This document shows, one piece after another, positions 47,231 to 55,620 of a stretch of 64,000 nucleotides of DNA. The DNA is taken from positions 531,462 to 595,461 of the forward strand of contig NVSG01000002.1 in assembly GCA_002401155.1 (NCBI GenBank). The letters run 5' to 3'. Each line of letters begins with the position of its first letter. Position 1 is the stretch's first letter. Origin of the DNA: Hyphomicrobiales bacterium. GTDB lineage: Bacteria > Pseudomonadota > Alphaproteobacteria > Rhizobiales > Rhizobiaceae. Under the pieces are notes generated by a model. The model saw nothing but the letters and a program-made list of their open reading frames with translations. It was not told where the DNA came from and did not search any database. Both the position numbers and the translations under genes were made by a program.

Positions 47231-47650
47231 ATGAAATTAGTTCCGATAGCCCATCTTCTGGTTTGCACCGTTCTTCTGATCGGGCTTGGTGGATGCGCAT
47301 CTACCAGAAAAATATCCGACCCTCTGACATTATCAAGCGTCAGTGCGCTTGCGCAGCCTTTGTCTGCTGGGATTCTTGGCGGTGATTTTGGGCAATCTTT
47401 GGACCGCACCTCTATGAACAGAGCCGTTCAGGCCGAGTATATCGCGCTTGAAAAAGGGCGAAGCGGCTCCCCTGTGAAGTGGAAAGGCCTGTCAGAAATT
47501 TCTGGAAAAGTCATTCCACAGCAACCATATCAGGTTGGATCATCTGATTGTCGCCGATATGAGCACATATTGCAGGATGGTGGGACCGAAAAACGAGCCA
47601 CCGGAACCGCATGTCGCAATGACAAGGGCAGTTGGGTGCCGTTAAAGTGA
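47231..47650 (+). CDS. RT0821/Lpp0805-type surface lipoprotein
   Basis: MKLVPIAHLLVCTVLLIGLGGCASTRKISDP...QPYQVGSSDCRRYEHILQDGGTEKRATGTACRNDKGSWVPLK. Confidence 0.75.
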   Translation: MKLVPIAHLLVCTVLLIGLGGCASTRKISDPLTLSSVSALAQPLSAGILGGDFGQSLDRTSMNRAVQAEYIALEKGRSGSPVKWKGLSEISGKVIPQQPYQVGSSDCRRYEHILQDGGTEKRATGTACRNDKGSWVPLK

Positions 47651-47755
47651 ATTCCAAGTGTGCGTGGTTCCTGTAACTTGCGACCAATTGCCCGATACGC
47701 TCTGGATGCACCATAAGCTGTTGGAATCGCAGGAAATGAAGGTTACTAGACAAGA

Positions 47756-48913
47756 ATGCTATTTTGGATCGTTGCTGCAATTATTACGTTTTTGGTGACC
47801 GCCGGTGTTCTGTACCCTTTGACCCGCGGTGGTGGTACGCTTGCGCTTGAATCCGATTATGATCGCGAAATCTATAAAGCTCGGATGGAAGAGATCGATA
47901 ATGATCTGTCCATCGATAGAATTTCCAGCGAAGAAGCCAATGCCGCCAAAGCCGAAGAAGGGCGTCGCCTGATTGCTTCCACGCAGTCTGGTTCTAGTTC
48001 AAAGGCAATTAAGGTGTCTGGCTCCAACAAATGGGCTGTTATTGGGTCGATCGCGTTCCTGCCCCTTTTTACCATCGTCATTTATCTGATGAGCGGTACA
48101 CCCGATCTGCCGGATCAGACCCTTGCCGCACGTTTGAGCGCTGATCCCGAACGCCAATCCATCACCAGTCTGCTGGAACGCGCCGAAGTGCAATTGGTAA
48201 GGAACCCCAATGATGGAAAAGGCTGGGCCGTAGTGGCTCCTGTCTACCTCCGTTTGGGGCGCATTGATGATGCCATCAACGCCTACCGCAATACGTTGCG
48301 ATTGCTGGGAGAGACCCCGGTAAGGCTTTCTTCTCTTGGTGAAGTGCTGGTGATTTCCTCACAAGGTGTGGTGACCGATGAGGCACTTGATCTGTTCAAA
48401 CGCGCAGCGGATGCTTCGCCCGAAGATGTGAAGTCCCGCTTTTTTCTGGCATTGGCTCTGGGCCAAAATGGCGAACCAGTTAAAGCTGTTGTCGCGTGGG
48501 AAAAACTGCTCACTAAAGCAACGGATCAGGCTCCATGGGTTCCCGTTGCTAAAGCCAATCTTAAAGCGCAGCAGGGCCTGCTCGGCATTAAACCGACGCC
48601 GCCTTCAACCACCGCAGAACTTCCTGGCCCCTCTCAGAGTGATATTCAAGCTGCCGGTCAAATGGATGCTACTGCCCGAACATCGATGATTGAGGGAATG
48701 GTTGCAAATCTGGCGGCAAAACTTGACGAAGATCCAACAAATGAAGCAGGCTGGCGTCGCCTCATCCGTTCTTACGGTGTACTTGGCAAGCCTGAAGAGG
48801 CGCGGCAGGCAATTGCCAAAGCGCGATTAGCACTGCCTGACAACGCAGAATTTCAAAAACATCTGAATGAAGCTGAGAAATCTGTTCAGAACAAAGATGG
48901 AGCAACCCAGTGA
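47756..48913 (+). CDS. ccmI: c-type cytochrome biogenesis protein CcmI/CycH
   Basis: N-terminal TM + RGGGTLALESDYDREIYKARMEEIDNDLSIDRISSEEANAAKAEEGRRLI, TPR region; first gene of the ccmI-E-F-H order. Confidence 0.92.
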   Translation: MLFWIVAAIITFLVTAGVLYPLTRGGGTLALESDYDREIYKARMEEIDNDLSIDRISSEEANAAKAEEGRRLIASTQSGSSSKAIKVSGSNKWAVIGSIAFLPLFTIVIYLMSGTPDLPDQTLAARLSADPERQSITSLLERAEVQLVRNPNDGKGWAVVAPVYLRLGRIDDAINAYRNTLRLLGETPVRLSSLGEVLVISSQGVVTDEALDLFKRAADASPEDVKSRFFLALALGQNGEPVKAVVAWEKLLTKATDQAPWVPVAKANLKAQQGLLGIKPTPPSTTAELPGPSQSDIQAAGQMDATARTSMIEGMVANLAAKLDEDPTNEAGWRRLIRSYGVLGKPEEARQAIAKARLALPDNAEFQKHLNEAEKSVQNKDGATQ

Positions 48914-49356
48914 CCAGAAAACAAAAGCGATTGCTTGGTATCGGTTCAATCGGCGCAGTGCTGGTGGCAGCAATTGCCCTTGTGGCAATTGCCCTGCAGG
49001 ATAAAATCGTTTTTTTCTATTCGCCCACAGACGTGATCGTGGAAAAGAAAGTTGCCTCCGGCCAAAGGTTCCGTATTGGCGGTCTGGTGAAAGAAGCCAG
49101 TCTGGTCAAGGATGGCAAGCGCGTATCTTTCATCGTCACAGATTTGAAAAACGAAGTGTCGGTAAAACATACGGGTATCCTGCCTGATCTGTTCCGCGAG
49201 GGGCAGGGGATCATCGCGGAAGGAATACTCGACAAAGATGGGGTGTTCACCGCAGATACGATTCTAGCAAAACACGATGAAAATTACATGCCAAAAGAGG
49301 TAGCCGCCGCTCTCAAAGAACAGGGGGTTTGGAAAGACCCCAAGGAAACCCAATGA
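48910..49356 (+). CDS. ccmE: Heme chaperone CcmE/CycJ
   Basis: MTRKQKRLLGIGSIGAVLVAAIALVAIALQDKIVFFYSPTDV...GQRFRIGGLVKEASL...ILAKHDENYMPKEV. Confidence 0.96.
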   Translation: MTRKQKRLLGIGSIGAVLVAAIALVAIALQDKIVFFYSPTDVIVEKKVASGQRFRIGGLVKEASLVKDGKRVSFIVTDLKNEVSVKHTGILPDLFREGQGIIAEGILDKDGVFTADTILAKHDENYMPKEVAAALKEQGVWKDPKETQ

Positions 49357-51332
49357 TCGTTGAACTTGGCCATTTTGCACTGATCCTATGCTTTTCGCTT
49401 TCGCTGTTGCAGTCGGTCATCCCGGTGGTTGGTGCACGGCAAGGCAATGCCGGCATGATGGCATCCGGCACATGGATTGCGATAGCCTCGTTTTTGATGT
49501 TGGCAGTGTCCTTTGCTAGCCTGACCTATGCTCATGTGGCATCGGATTTCTCGGTCGGTAATGTCTGGGAGAATTCCCATTCGCTCAAACCGCTATTGTA
49601 TAAATATTCCGGCGTTTGGGGCAATCACGAAGGCTCCATGCTGCTTTGGGTGCTGATCCTCGGTTTTTTTGCCGCGCTGGTCGCAGCGTTCGGGGTAAAC
49701 CTTCCGCCACAACTCAAAGCCAATGTTCTGGGAGTACAGGGCTGGATCATGACGGCGTTCTTGGCTTTCATCATCAAGACTTCCAACCCGTTTGATCGTC
49801 TGCAACCAGCGCCTTTTGAGGGCAAGGATTTGAACCCGGTCTTGCAAGATATAGGTTTGGCGATCCATCCGCCCATGCTTTATCTCGGATATGTGGGCTT
49901 TTCGATAACATTCTCATTTGCCGTTGCGGCCATGTTAAGCGGCAGGATTGATGCGGCATGGGCACGCTGGGTGCGTCCATGGGCGTTGATGGCGTGGATT
50001 TTTCTGACTGCCGGTATCGCCATGGGCTCGTACTGGGCCTATTACGAACTAGGTTGGGGCGGCTGGTGGTTCTGGGATCCGGTAGAAAACGCTTCCTTCA
50101 TTCCATGGCTGACAGGCACCGCATTATTGCACTCAGCATTGGTGATGGAAAAACGTGAAGCATTGAAAATCTGGACATTGCTTCTGGCGCTGGTGACATT
50201 CTCCATGTCCCTGCTCGGAACTTTCCTCGTACGTTCAGGTGTACTCACATCGGTACATGCCTTTGCCAGTGATCCTGAACGCGGCGTATTCATCCTTGCT
50301 ATTTTGGTGGTCTTTATCGGTGGTTCTCTGACGCTCTTTATATTCCGTTCGTCTGAGCTGCGTGGTGGTGGTCTGTTCGCGCCCGTATCGCGGGAAGGGG
50401 CATTGGTTTTCAATAATCTGTTTTTAGCCACTGCCGCCGCAAGCGTTCTCACCGGAACCCTTTATCCGCTCGTTCTGGAATCAATCAATGGTTCCAAGAT
50501 TTCGGTCGGTGCACCATTCTTCAACATGACATTCGGGCCATTGATGATGCCGCTGCTTCTGGCAATTCCAGTCGGTCCGCTTCTGTCATGGAAACGCGCT
50601 GATTTATGGTCGGCAATTCAAAAACTGTATTTTGCAGCAGGTAGCGCATTGGTGATCGGGATTCTGGCATTGGCCTTTGTTGAAGGTACTTCTGTATTGG
50701 CCGCGCTTGGCATCGGCGCCGCCGCGTGGGTGATGATCGGCGCATTCGCCGAAATATGGCTGCGCGCAGGCTTTGGAAAGGTCGAAGCCTCAACTGCTTA
50801 TCGACGGCTCAAAGGATTGCCCGGCTCCACATGGGGAACCGCGATGGCCCATTGCGGTGTCGGTTTGTTACTGCTGGGAATTGTCTCGGTTTCTGCTTTT
50901 CAGCAGGAACTGATCAAGCGGGTTGCCCCCGGAGAAGTTAATAATTTCGCTGGTTTTGAGATCACCTTTGAAGGCCTGACACCTGCTAAAGGTCCAAACT
51001 ATATTGAGGACGTTGCCCGGTTCAAAGTCTCTGGTCGCGGCGTTATCGATCTGGAAATGCTTCCAACCAAACGCCTGTACACCACCAGAAAAATGCCAAC
51101 CACAGAATCGGCGATTGAAACCTTCAAATTCTCACAACTGTACTTCTCGCTTGGTGACCCTGAGCCTGATGGCTCGATTACGCTGAGGGCATGGTGGAAA
51201 CCGCTAGTGACCTTCATCTGGTGGGGGCCGGTATTAATGGTATTGGGTGGCCTCACCTCTCTGGCTGATCGCAGGCTACGGGTTGGCGCTCCCAAACGGG
51301 CGGCATCCAGAAGGAAGCTCGTCAATGCGTAG
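49353..51332 (+). CDS. ccmF: Heme lyase CcmF/CycK
   Basis: YKYSGVWGNHEGSMLLWVLILG...YYELGWGGWWFWDPVENASFIPWLTGTALLHSALVMEKR. Confidence 0.96.
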   Translation: MIVELGHFALILCFSLSLLQSVIPVVGARQGNAGMMASGTWIAIASFLMLAVSFASLTYAHVASDFSVGNVWENSHSLKPLLYKYSGVWGNHEGSMLLWVLILGFFAALVAAFGVNLPPQLKANVLGVQGWIMTAFLAFIIKTSNPFDRLQPAPFEGKDLNPVLQDIGLAIHPPMLYLGYVGFSITFSFAVAAMLSGRIDAAWARWVRPWALMAWIFLTAGIAMGSYWAYYELGWGGWWFWDPVENASFIPWLTGTALLHSALVMEKREALKIWTLLLALVTFSMSLLGTFLVRSGVLTSVHAFASDPERGVFILAILVVFIGGSLTLFIFRSSELRGGGLFAPVSREGALVFNNLFLATAAASVLTGTLYPLVLESINGSKISVGAPFFNMTFGPLMMPLLLAIPVGPLLSWKRADLWSAIQKLYFAAGSALVIGILALAFVEGTSVLAALGIGAAAWVMIGAFAEIWLRAGFGKVEASTAYRRLKGLPGSTWGTAMAHCGVGLLLLGIVSVSAFQQELIKRVAPGEVNNFAGFEITFEGLTPAKGPNYIEDVARFKVSGRGVIDLEMLPTKRLYTTRKMPTTESAIETFKFSQLYFSLGDPEPDGSITLRAWWKPLVTFIWWGPVLMVLGGLTSLADRRLRVGAPKRAASRRKLVNA

Positions 51333-51783
51333 ATTTTCGATTTTGTTGTTTGTGGCATTCATCTTCGCAAGTCCGGCATTGGCGGTTAATCCCGATGAGG
51401 TGCTGGACAATCCGGTGTTGGAAGAACGCGCCCGCGATATTTCGTCAAAACTGCGTTGCCTCGTTTGCCAAAACCAATCAATCGACGCTTCGGACGCAGC
51501 CCTCGCCAAAGACTTGCGCGTGCTTGTACGCGAGCGTTTGACCGCTGGTGATACTGACAATCAGATATTTGATTACGTCGTTGATCGTTACGGTGAATTC
51601 GTTCTGCTGCAACCCAAAATGGGCACGCACACGCTGGTCCTGTGGTTCATGCCCATTGTGGTTTTGCTGGCAGGGATTGGCATCTTCATTGTAAAATTGC
51701 GCAATCGCAACGTGACAAAGACCGCGAGCCTGTCGGACGAAGAAAATGAACTGATTCTCAAAGCCCTGAAAAACGACGAGTGA
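51325..51783 (+). CDS. ccmH: Cytochrome c-type biogenesis protein CcmH/CycL
   Basis: RARDISSKLRCLVCQNQSIDASDAALAKDLRVLVRERLTAGDTDNQIFDYVVDRYGEFVLLQPK. Confidence 0.95.
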   Translation: MRRFSILLFVAFIFASPALAVNPDEVLDNPVLEERARDISSKLRCLVCQNQSIDASDAALAKDLRVLVRERLTAGDTDNQIFDYVVDRYGEFVLLQPKMGTHTLVLWFMPIVVLLAGIGIFIVKLRNRNVTKTASLSDEENELILKALKNDE

Positions 51784-51909
51784 TTTTATCCACTCCATTA
51801 CCAAAGTTTAACTCAGCGGTAAGGTGCATGTAACCTCGGAAATCCTATACACTGTTTCAGGATTTGCCGCCGTTCCGGTTTGGCAAGAAACAATATACAG
51901 GATCCAGAG

Positions 51910-53433
51910 ATGACGACCTCCAACAAATCTTTGACAATTCTCAAGCCTTTAAATCGCGTCCTTGCAGCAACAACAATCGCTGTGGGCATTGCCAGCATTG
52001 GTGCCTTAGGCGCTAGCCTGCTGCACACCAATCAGGCCAATGCCGAGCTTGTATCAGTCATTGCTCCTCAAACCCCAAGTTTTGCCGATGTGGTTGAAGC
52101 TGTTTCCCCCGCGGTTGTTAGTGTTCGGGTAGAAGCAAAACTTCAGCCTGCCAGCGATCACGGCAATTTCAGTTTTGACCGCCGCTTTGGTGAAGGTGGC
52201 AATCGTTACCGTGAATTCTTCCGTGACCGCGGTCAGGAGTTCGGTTTCAATCGGCCTAACAGACGTAACGACCGCCGTAATAAGCGTCCACGTCGTCGTT
52301 TCGGCATGTCTCAGGGCTCCGGCTTTTTTGTATCGGGCGATGGTTATATCGTCACCAATAATCACGTGATCGAAAATGGTGCAAAATTCACCATTGTGAT
52401 GAGTGACGGTACAGAAATGGAAGCGTCCCTCGTTGGCGCAGATGCCAGAACTGATCTTGCCGTATTAAAAGTCGAGAAGGCCGACAAGGAATACACCTTT
52501 GTGGAATTTGCTGCAAAACCTTCCCGCGTTGGCGACTGGGTTGTTGCTGTTGGTAACCCGTTCGGCCTTGGTGGCACAGTGACTGCAGGTATCATCTCGG
52601 CCAATGGTCGTGATATCGCCAGACGCCAATATGACGATTTCATCCAGATTGATGCAGCTGTCAATAAAGGTAATTCCGGCGGTCCGACTTTCAATCTCAG
52701 CGGGCAAGTCATTGGCGTGAACACCGCTATCTTCTCACCATCTGGCGGCAATGTGGGTATCGCATTTGCAATCCCTGCAAAAACAGCAAGCGTCATTGTT
52801 GATGATCTCATCGACGATGGCCACGTGGTTCGCGGTTGGCTCGGTGTGCGCATCCAGCCTGTAAGCAAGGATATCGCAGATTCCGTCGGGCTTGAAAAAG
52901 CCAGAGGCGCAATCGTTACCGATCCTCAGCCAGATAGCCCGGCTGAAAAAGCAGGCATTCGCTCCGGTGATATCATCACTGCGGTGGATGGGAAATCCGT
53001 AAAAGGCCCCAAGCAATTGGCCAAGTTGATCGGTTCCTTCACCCCCGACAGCAAGGTCAATCTTTCGATTTGGCGCGATGGCGAAGCAATGGAACTTGCC
53101 GTAACCCTCGGTAAATTGGCTGGTCCAAAAACCTTTGCGGCCGCCTCTGCACCAGATTTGAACGCTCTGGCAACACTCGGACTGGAACTTGAAACAGCGC
53201 CAGATGGTGCAGGTGTAGTTATCACTAACGTTGAACCCGGCAGCGATGCTGCACGCAAGGGCATGAAAACCGGAGATATCATCGCATCGGTAAACGGTGA
53301 AGATGTCACGCGCCCACAGGACGTTGTCAAAGTGGTCAAAGAAGCCAGTGATCTGGGCCGTAAAGCTGCCCTGTTTCAAGTGAAACGCGGCGACTCTTCG
53401 ACCTTCATCGCTGTGCCTATCACCAAAGGATAA
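51910..53433 (+). CDS. degP: Do-family serine endopeptidase
   Basis: Catalytic triad context NNHVIENG, DLAVLKV, NKGNSGGPTFN; two PDZ domains. Confidence 0.95.
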   Translation: MTTSNKSLTILKPLNRVLAATTIAVGIASIGALGASLLHTNQANAELVSVIAPQTPSFADVVEAVSPAVVSVRVEAKLQPASDHGNFSFDRRFGEGGNRYREFFRDRGQEFGFNRPNRRNDRRNKRPRRRFGMSQGSGFFVSGDGYIVTNNHVIENGAKFTIVMSDGTEMEASLVGADARTDLAVLKVEKADKEYTFVEFAAKPSRVGDWVVAVGNPFGLGGTVTAGIISANGRDIARRQYDDFIQIDAAVNKGNSGGPTFNLSGQVIGVNTAIFSPSGGNVGIAFAIPAKTASVIVDDLIDDGHVVRGWLGVRIQPVSKDIADSVGLEKARGAIVTDPQPDSPAEKAGIRSGDIITAVDGKSVKGPKQLAKLIGSFTPDSKVNLSIWRDGEAMELAVTLGKLAGPKTFAAASAPDLNALATLGLELETAPDGAGVVITNVEPGSDAARKGMKTGDIIASVNGEDVTRPQDVVKVVKEASDLGRKAALFQVKRGDSSTFIAVPITKG

Positions 53434-53477
53434 GCGATTTACTTAAATGTCACTCACGTGGCATGATGTGAATATGG

Positions 53478-53512
53478 AATCGGGCCTGTCTTTGCCGGGC
53501 CCGATTTCGTTT
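53478..53512 (+). terminator. Intrinsic terminator after degP
   Basis: AATCGGGCC-tgtctttgccg-GGCCCGATT then TCGTTT. Confidence 0.65.
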
Positions 53513-53537
53513 GCGCATATCCAGTAGGAAAAATTAC

Positions 53538-54218
53538 ATGAAAATCCTGATTGTTGAAGATGATGCCGATGCCGCGTCTTTTCTGGTAAAGGCACTGGGC
53601 GAATCCGGCCATACTTCCGACCATGCAGCCGATGGTGAAACCGGTTATCATCTGGCCGAAAGCGGCAGTTATGACGTGATGATTGTCGACCGCATGCTTC
53701 CCGAGTTGGACGGCCTCAGCATGTTGAAAAAAATACGTGCCAATGACGACCAGACCCCGGCATTAATTTTGTCCGCACTGGGGCAGGTCGATGACCGCGT
53801 CGAAGGCCTGCGTTCCGGCGGCGATGATTATCTTACAAAGCCCTACGCTTTTTCTGAATTGCTGGCCCGGGTGGAAATCCTTTCCCGCCGCAAAGTGTCC
53901 GATGATGCAAGTACCAGCCTGAAGGTTGCCGATCTCGAACTCGATCGTCTTTCCCATAAAGTTACACGGGCGCAAACCGCAATATTATTGCAGCCGAGAG
54001 AATATCGCCTGCTCGAATATTTGATGCAGAACGCCGAAAAAGTGGTCACCCGAACCATGCTTTTGGAAAAGGTATGGGACTATCATTTCGACCCTCAGAC
54101 CAACGTCATCGATGTGCACATTTCCCGGTTGCGGGCAAAAATCGATAAGGATTTCGATGTCCAACTGCTCCATACCATTCGCGGGTCGGGCTATATGCTG
54201 AGAGCTGAAAACGGTTAG
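53538..54218 (+). CDS. OmpR-family response regulator
   Basis: MKILIVEDDADAASFLVKALGESGHTSDHAADGETGYHLAESGSYDVMIVDRMLPELDGLSML. Confidence 0.93.
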   Translation: MKILIVEDDADAASFLVKALGESGHTSDHAADGETGYHLAESGSYDVMIVDRMLPELDGLSMLKKIRANDDQTPALILSALGQVDDRVEGLRSGGDDYLTKPYAFSELLARVEILSRRKVSDDASTSLKVADLELDRLSHKVTRAQTAILLQPREYRLLEYLMQNAEKVVTRTMLLEKVWDYHFDPQTNVIDVHISRLRAKIDKDFDVQLLHTIRGSGYMLRAENG

Positions 54219-54222
54219 TCGA

Positions 54223-55611
54223 ATGAAAGGCGTTCGTTCCCTTCTAAAAACCACAGCGATCAGGCTTTCCCTGATCTACGCCTCGATTTTTGGTCTGCTG
54301 GCGGTCGCCATAATTTTCTATATGACCGGCAGCACGATTAAGATTTTCGAAGCTCAGATTGAAACCTCCATCAATGCGGAAGTTCTCGAACTGGAGCAGG
54401 TATTCATTGCTGGTGGCGTCAACCGGTTGGTTGTTGAGATGGAGCGGAGGTCACGTGGACCCGGCGCAAATCTGTACATCGTTACAAACCCGGCAGGCGT
54501 GATCATTGCCGGCAATGTGGCAAATATTCAAAGCGGTGTTCTCGATCAGGTCGGCTGGACCGGTAAACCGTTTCAATATTCAAAATTCAACAATACCCAG
54601 AGCAACAAATACCTCGCAATCGCCCGTGTGGTGGAAATAAGCAACGGCATGCACTTTCTGATTGGTCGTGATATTTCCCAGAGCGAAACATTCGGCAAAG
54701 TCGTTAAGCGTGCCCTGATATTCTCCCTCGTTGCCATGGTCGTGCTTGGTTTGGCGACATGGTTCTTCGTCGGTAGACGCGCACTCAAACGCATCGATAT
54801 GGTTTCCAAATCCACCAACAGAATCTTGGCCGGTGACCGCAGCGAACGTCTCCCGCTGTCTGGTGGCGGCGATGAATTCGATCGGCTCTCCAGCGGCATG
54901 AACGATATGCTCGATCAAATCAATCATCTGGATAAAGGACTGAAGCAGGTCTCCGACAACATCGCCCATGATTTAAAAACACCGATCACCAGATTACGTA
55001 ATAAAGCAGAAACCGCTTTGACTGGCAAAATGACCGCCGCCAATGGTCGCAAAGCTTTGGCAAGCGTTGTTGAAGAATGCGACATTTTGATCAAAACCTT
55101 TGATGCATTGCTGATGATCGCGCGGGTGGAATCAGGTTCCACTACCGCGAAATTCACCCGGTTAAACCTCTCCAAAATTCTCGTAGATATAGTCGAGCTT
55201 TACGAGCCTCTTGCCGAGGAGAGCGTTCTCGATTTTAAGACCGATATCGCGGTCGATATCATGGTCTCGGGAAACCGGGAATTGCTCTCTCAGGCCATGG
55301 CGAATTTGATCGACAATGCGATGAAATATTCCACCAAGAAAAAGGGTGAGCAAACATCCATTCAAATCAGTTTGCAAAGAAATTCAAAAGGCGCGCTTAT
55401 TTCTGTTTCCGACAATGGCCCGGGCATCCCGGAAGATAAGCGCGACCATGTGATGAAACGCTTCACCCGTTTGGAAAAAAGCAGAACCAGACCCGGCAAT
55501 GGCTTGGGGCTAAGTCTCGTTAAAGCCGTGGTGCAATTGCACAAGGGAACGATTGTTCTGGGAGACAACCAGCCGGGCCTTGTGGTAACGATGAGTTTCC
55601 CTACCATCTAG
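54223..55611 (+). CDS. Sensor histidine kinase (HAMP)
   Basis: NIAHDLKTPITRLRNKAETAL, NLIDNAMKYS, GNGLGLSLVKAVVQLHKG. Confidence 0.93.
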   Translation: MKGVRSLLKTTAIRLSLIYASIFGLLAVAIIFYMTGSTIKIFEAQIETSINAEVLELEQVFIAGGVNRLVVEMERRSRGPGANLYIVTNPAGVIIAGNVANIQSGVLDQVGWTGKPFQYSKFNNTQSNKYLAIARVVEISNGMHFLIGRDISQSETFGKVVKRALIFSLVAMVVLGLATWFFVGRRALKRIDMVSKSTNRILAGDRSERLPLSGGGDEFDRLSSGMNDMLDQINHLDKGLKQVSDNIAHDLKTPITRLRNKAETALTGKMTAANGRKALASVVEECDILIKTFDALLMIARVESGSTTAKFTRLNLSKILVDIVELYEPLAEESVLDFKTDIAVDIMVSGNRELLSQAMANLIDNAMKYSTKKKGEQTSIQISLQRNSKGALISVSDNGPGIPEDKRDHVMKRFTRLEKSRTRPGNGLGLSLVKAVVQLHKGTIVLGDNQPGLVVTMSFPTI

Positions 55612-55620
55612 GAAGCCAAA

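Noticed and set aside
52735-53379. 214-aa minus-strand ORF inside degP
   Set aside because: Shadow ORF antisense to the PDZ-encoding part of degP.
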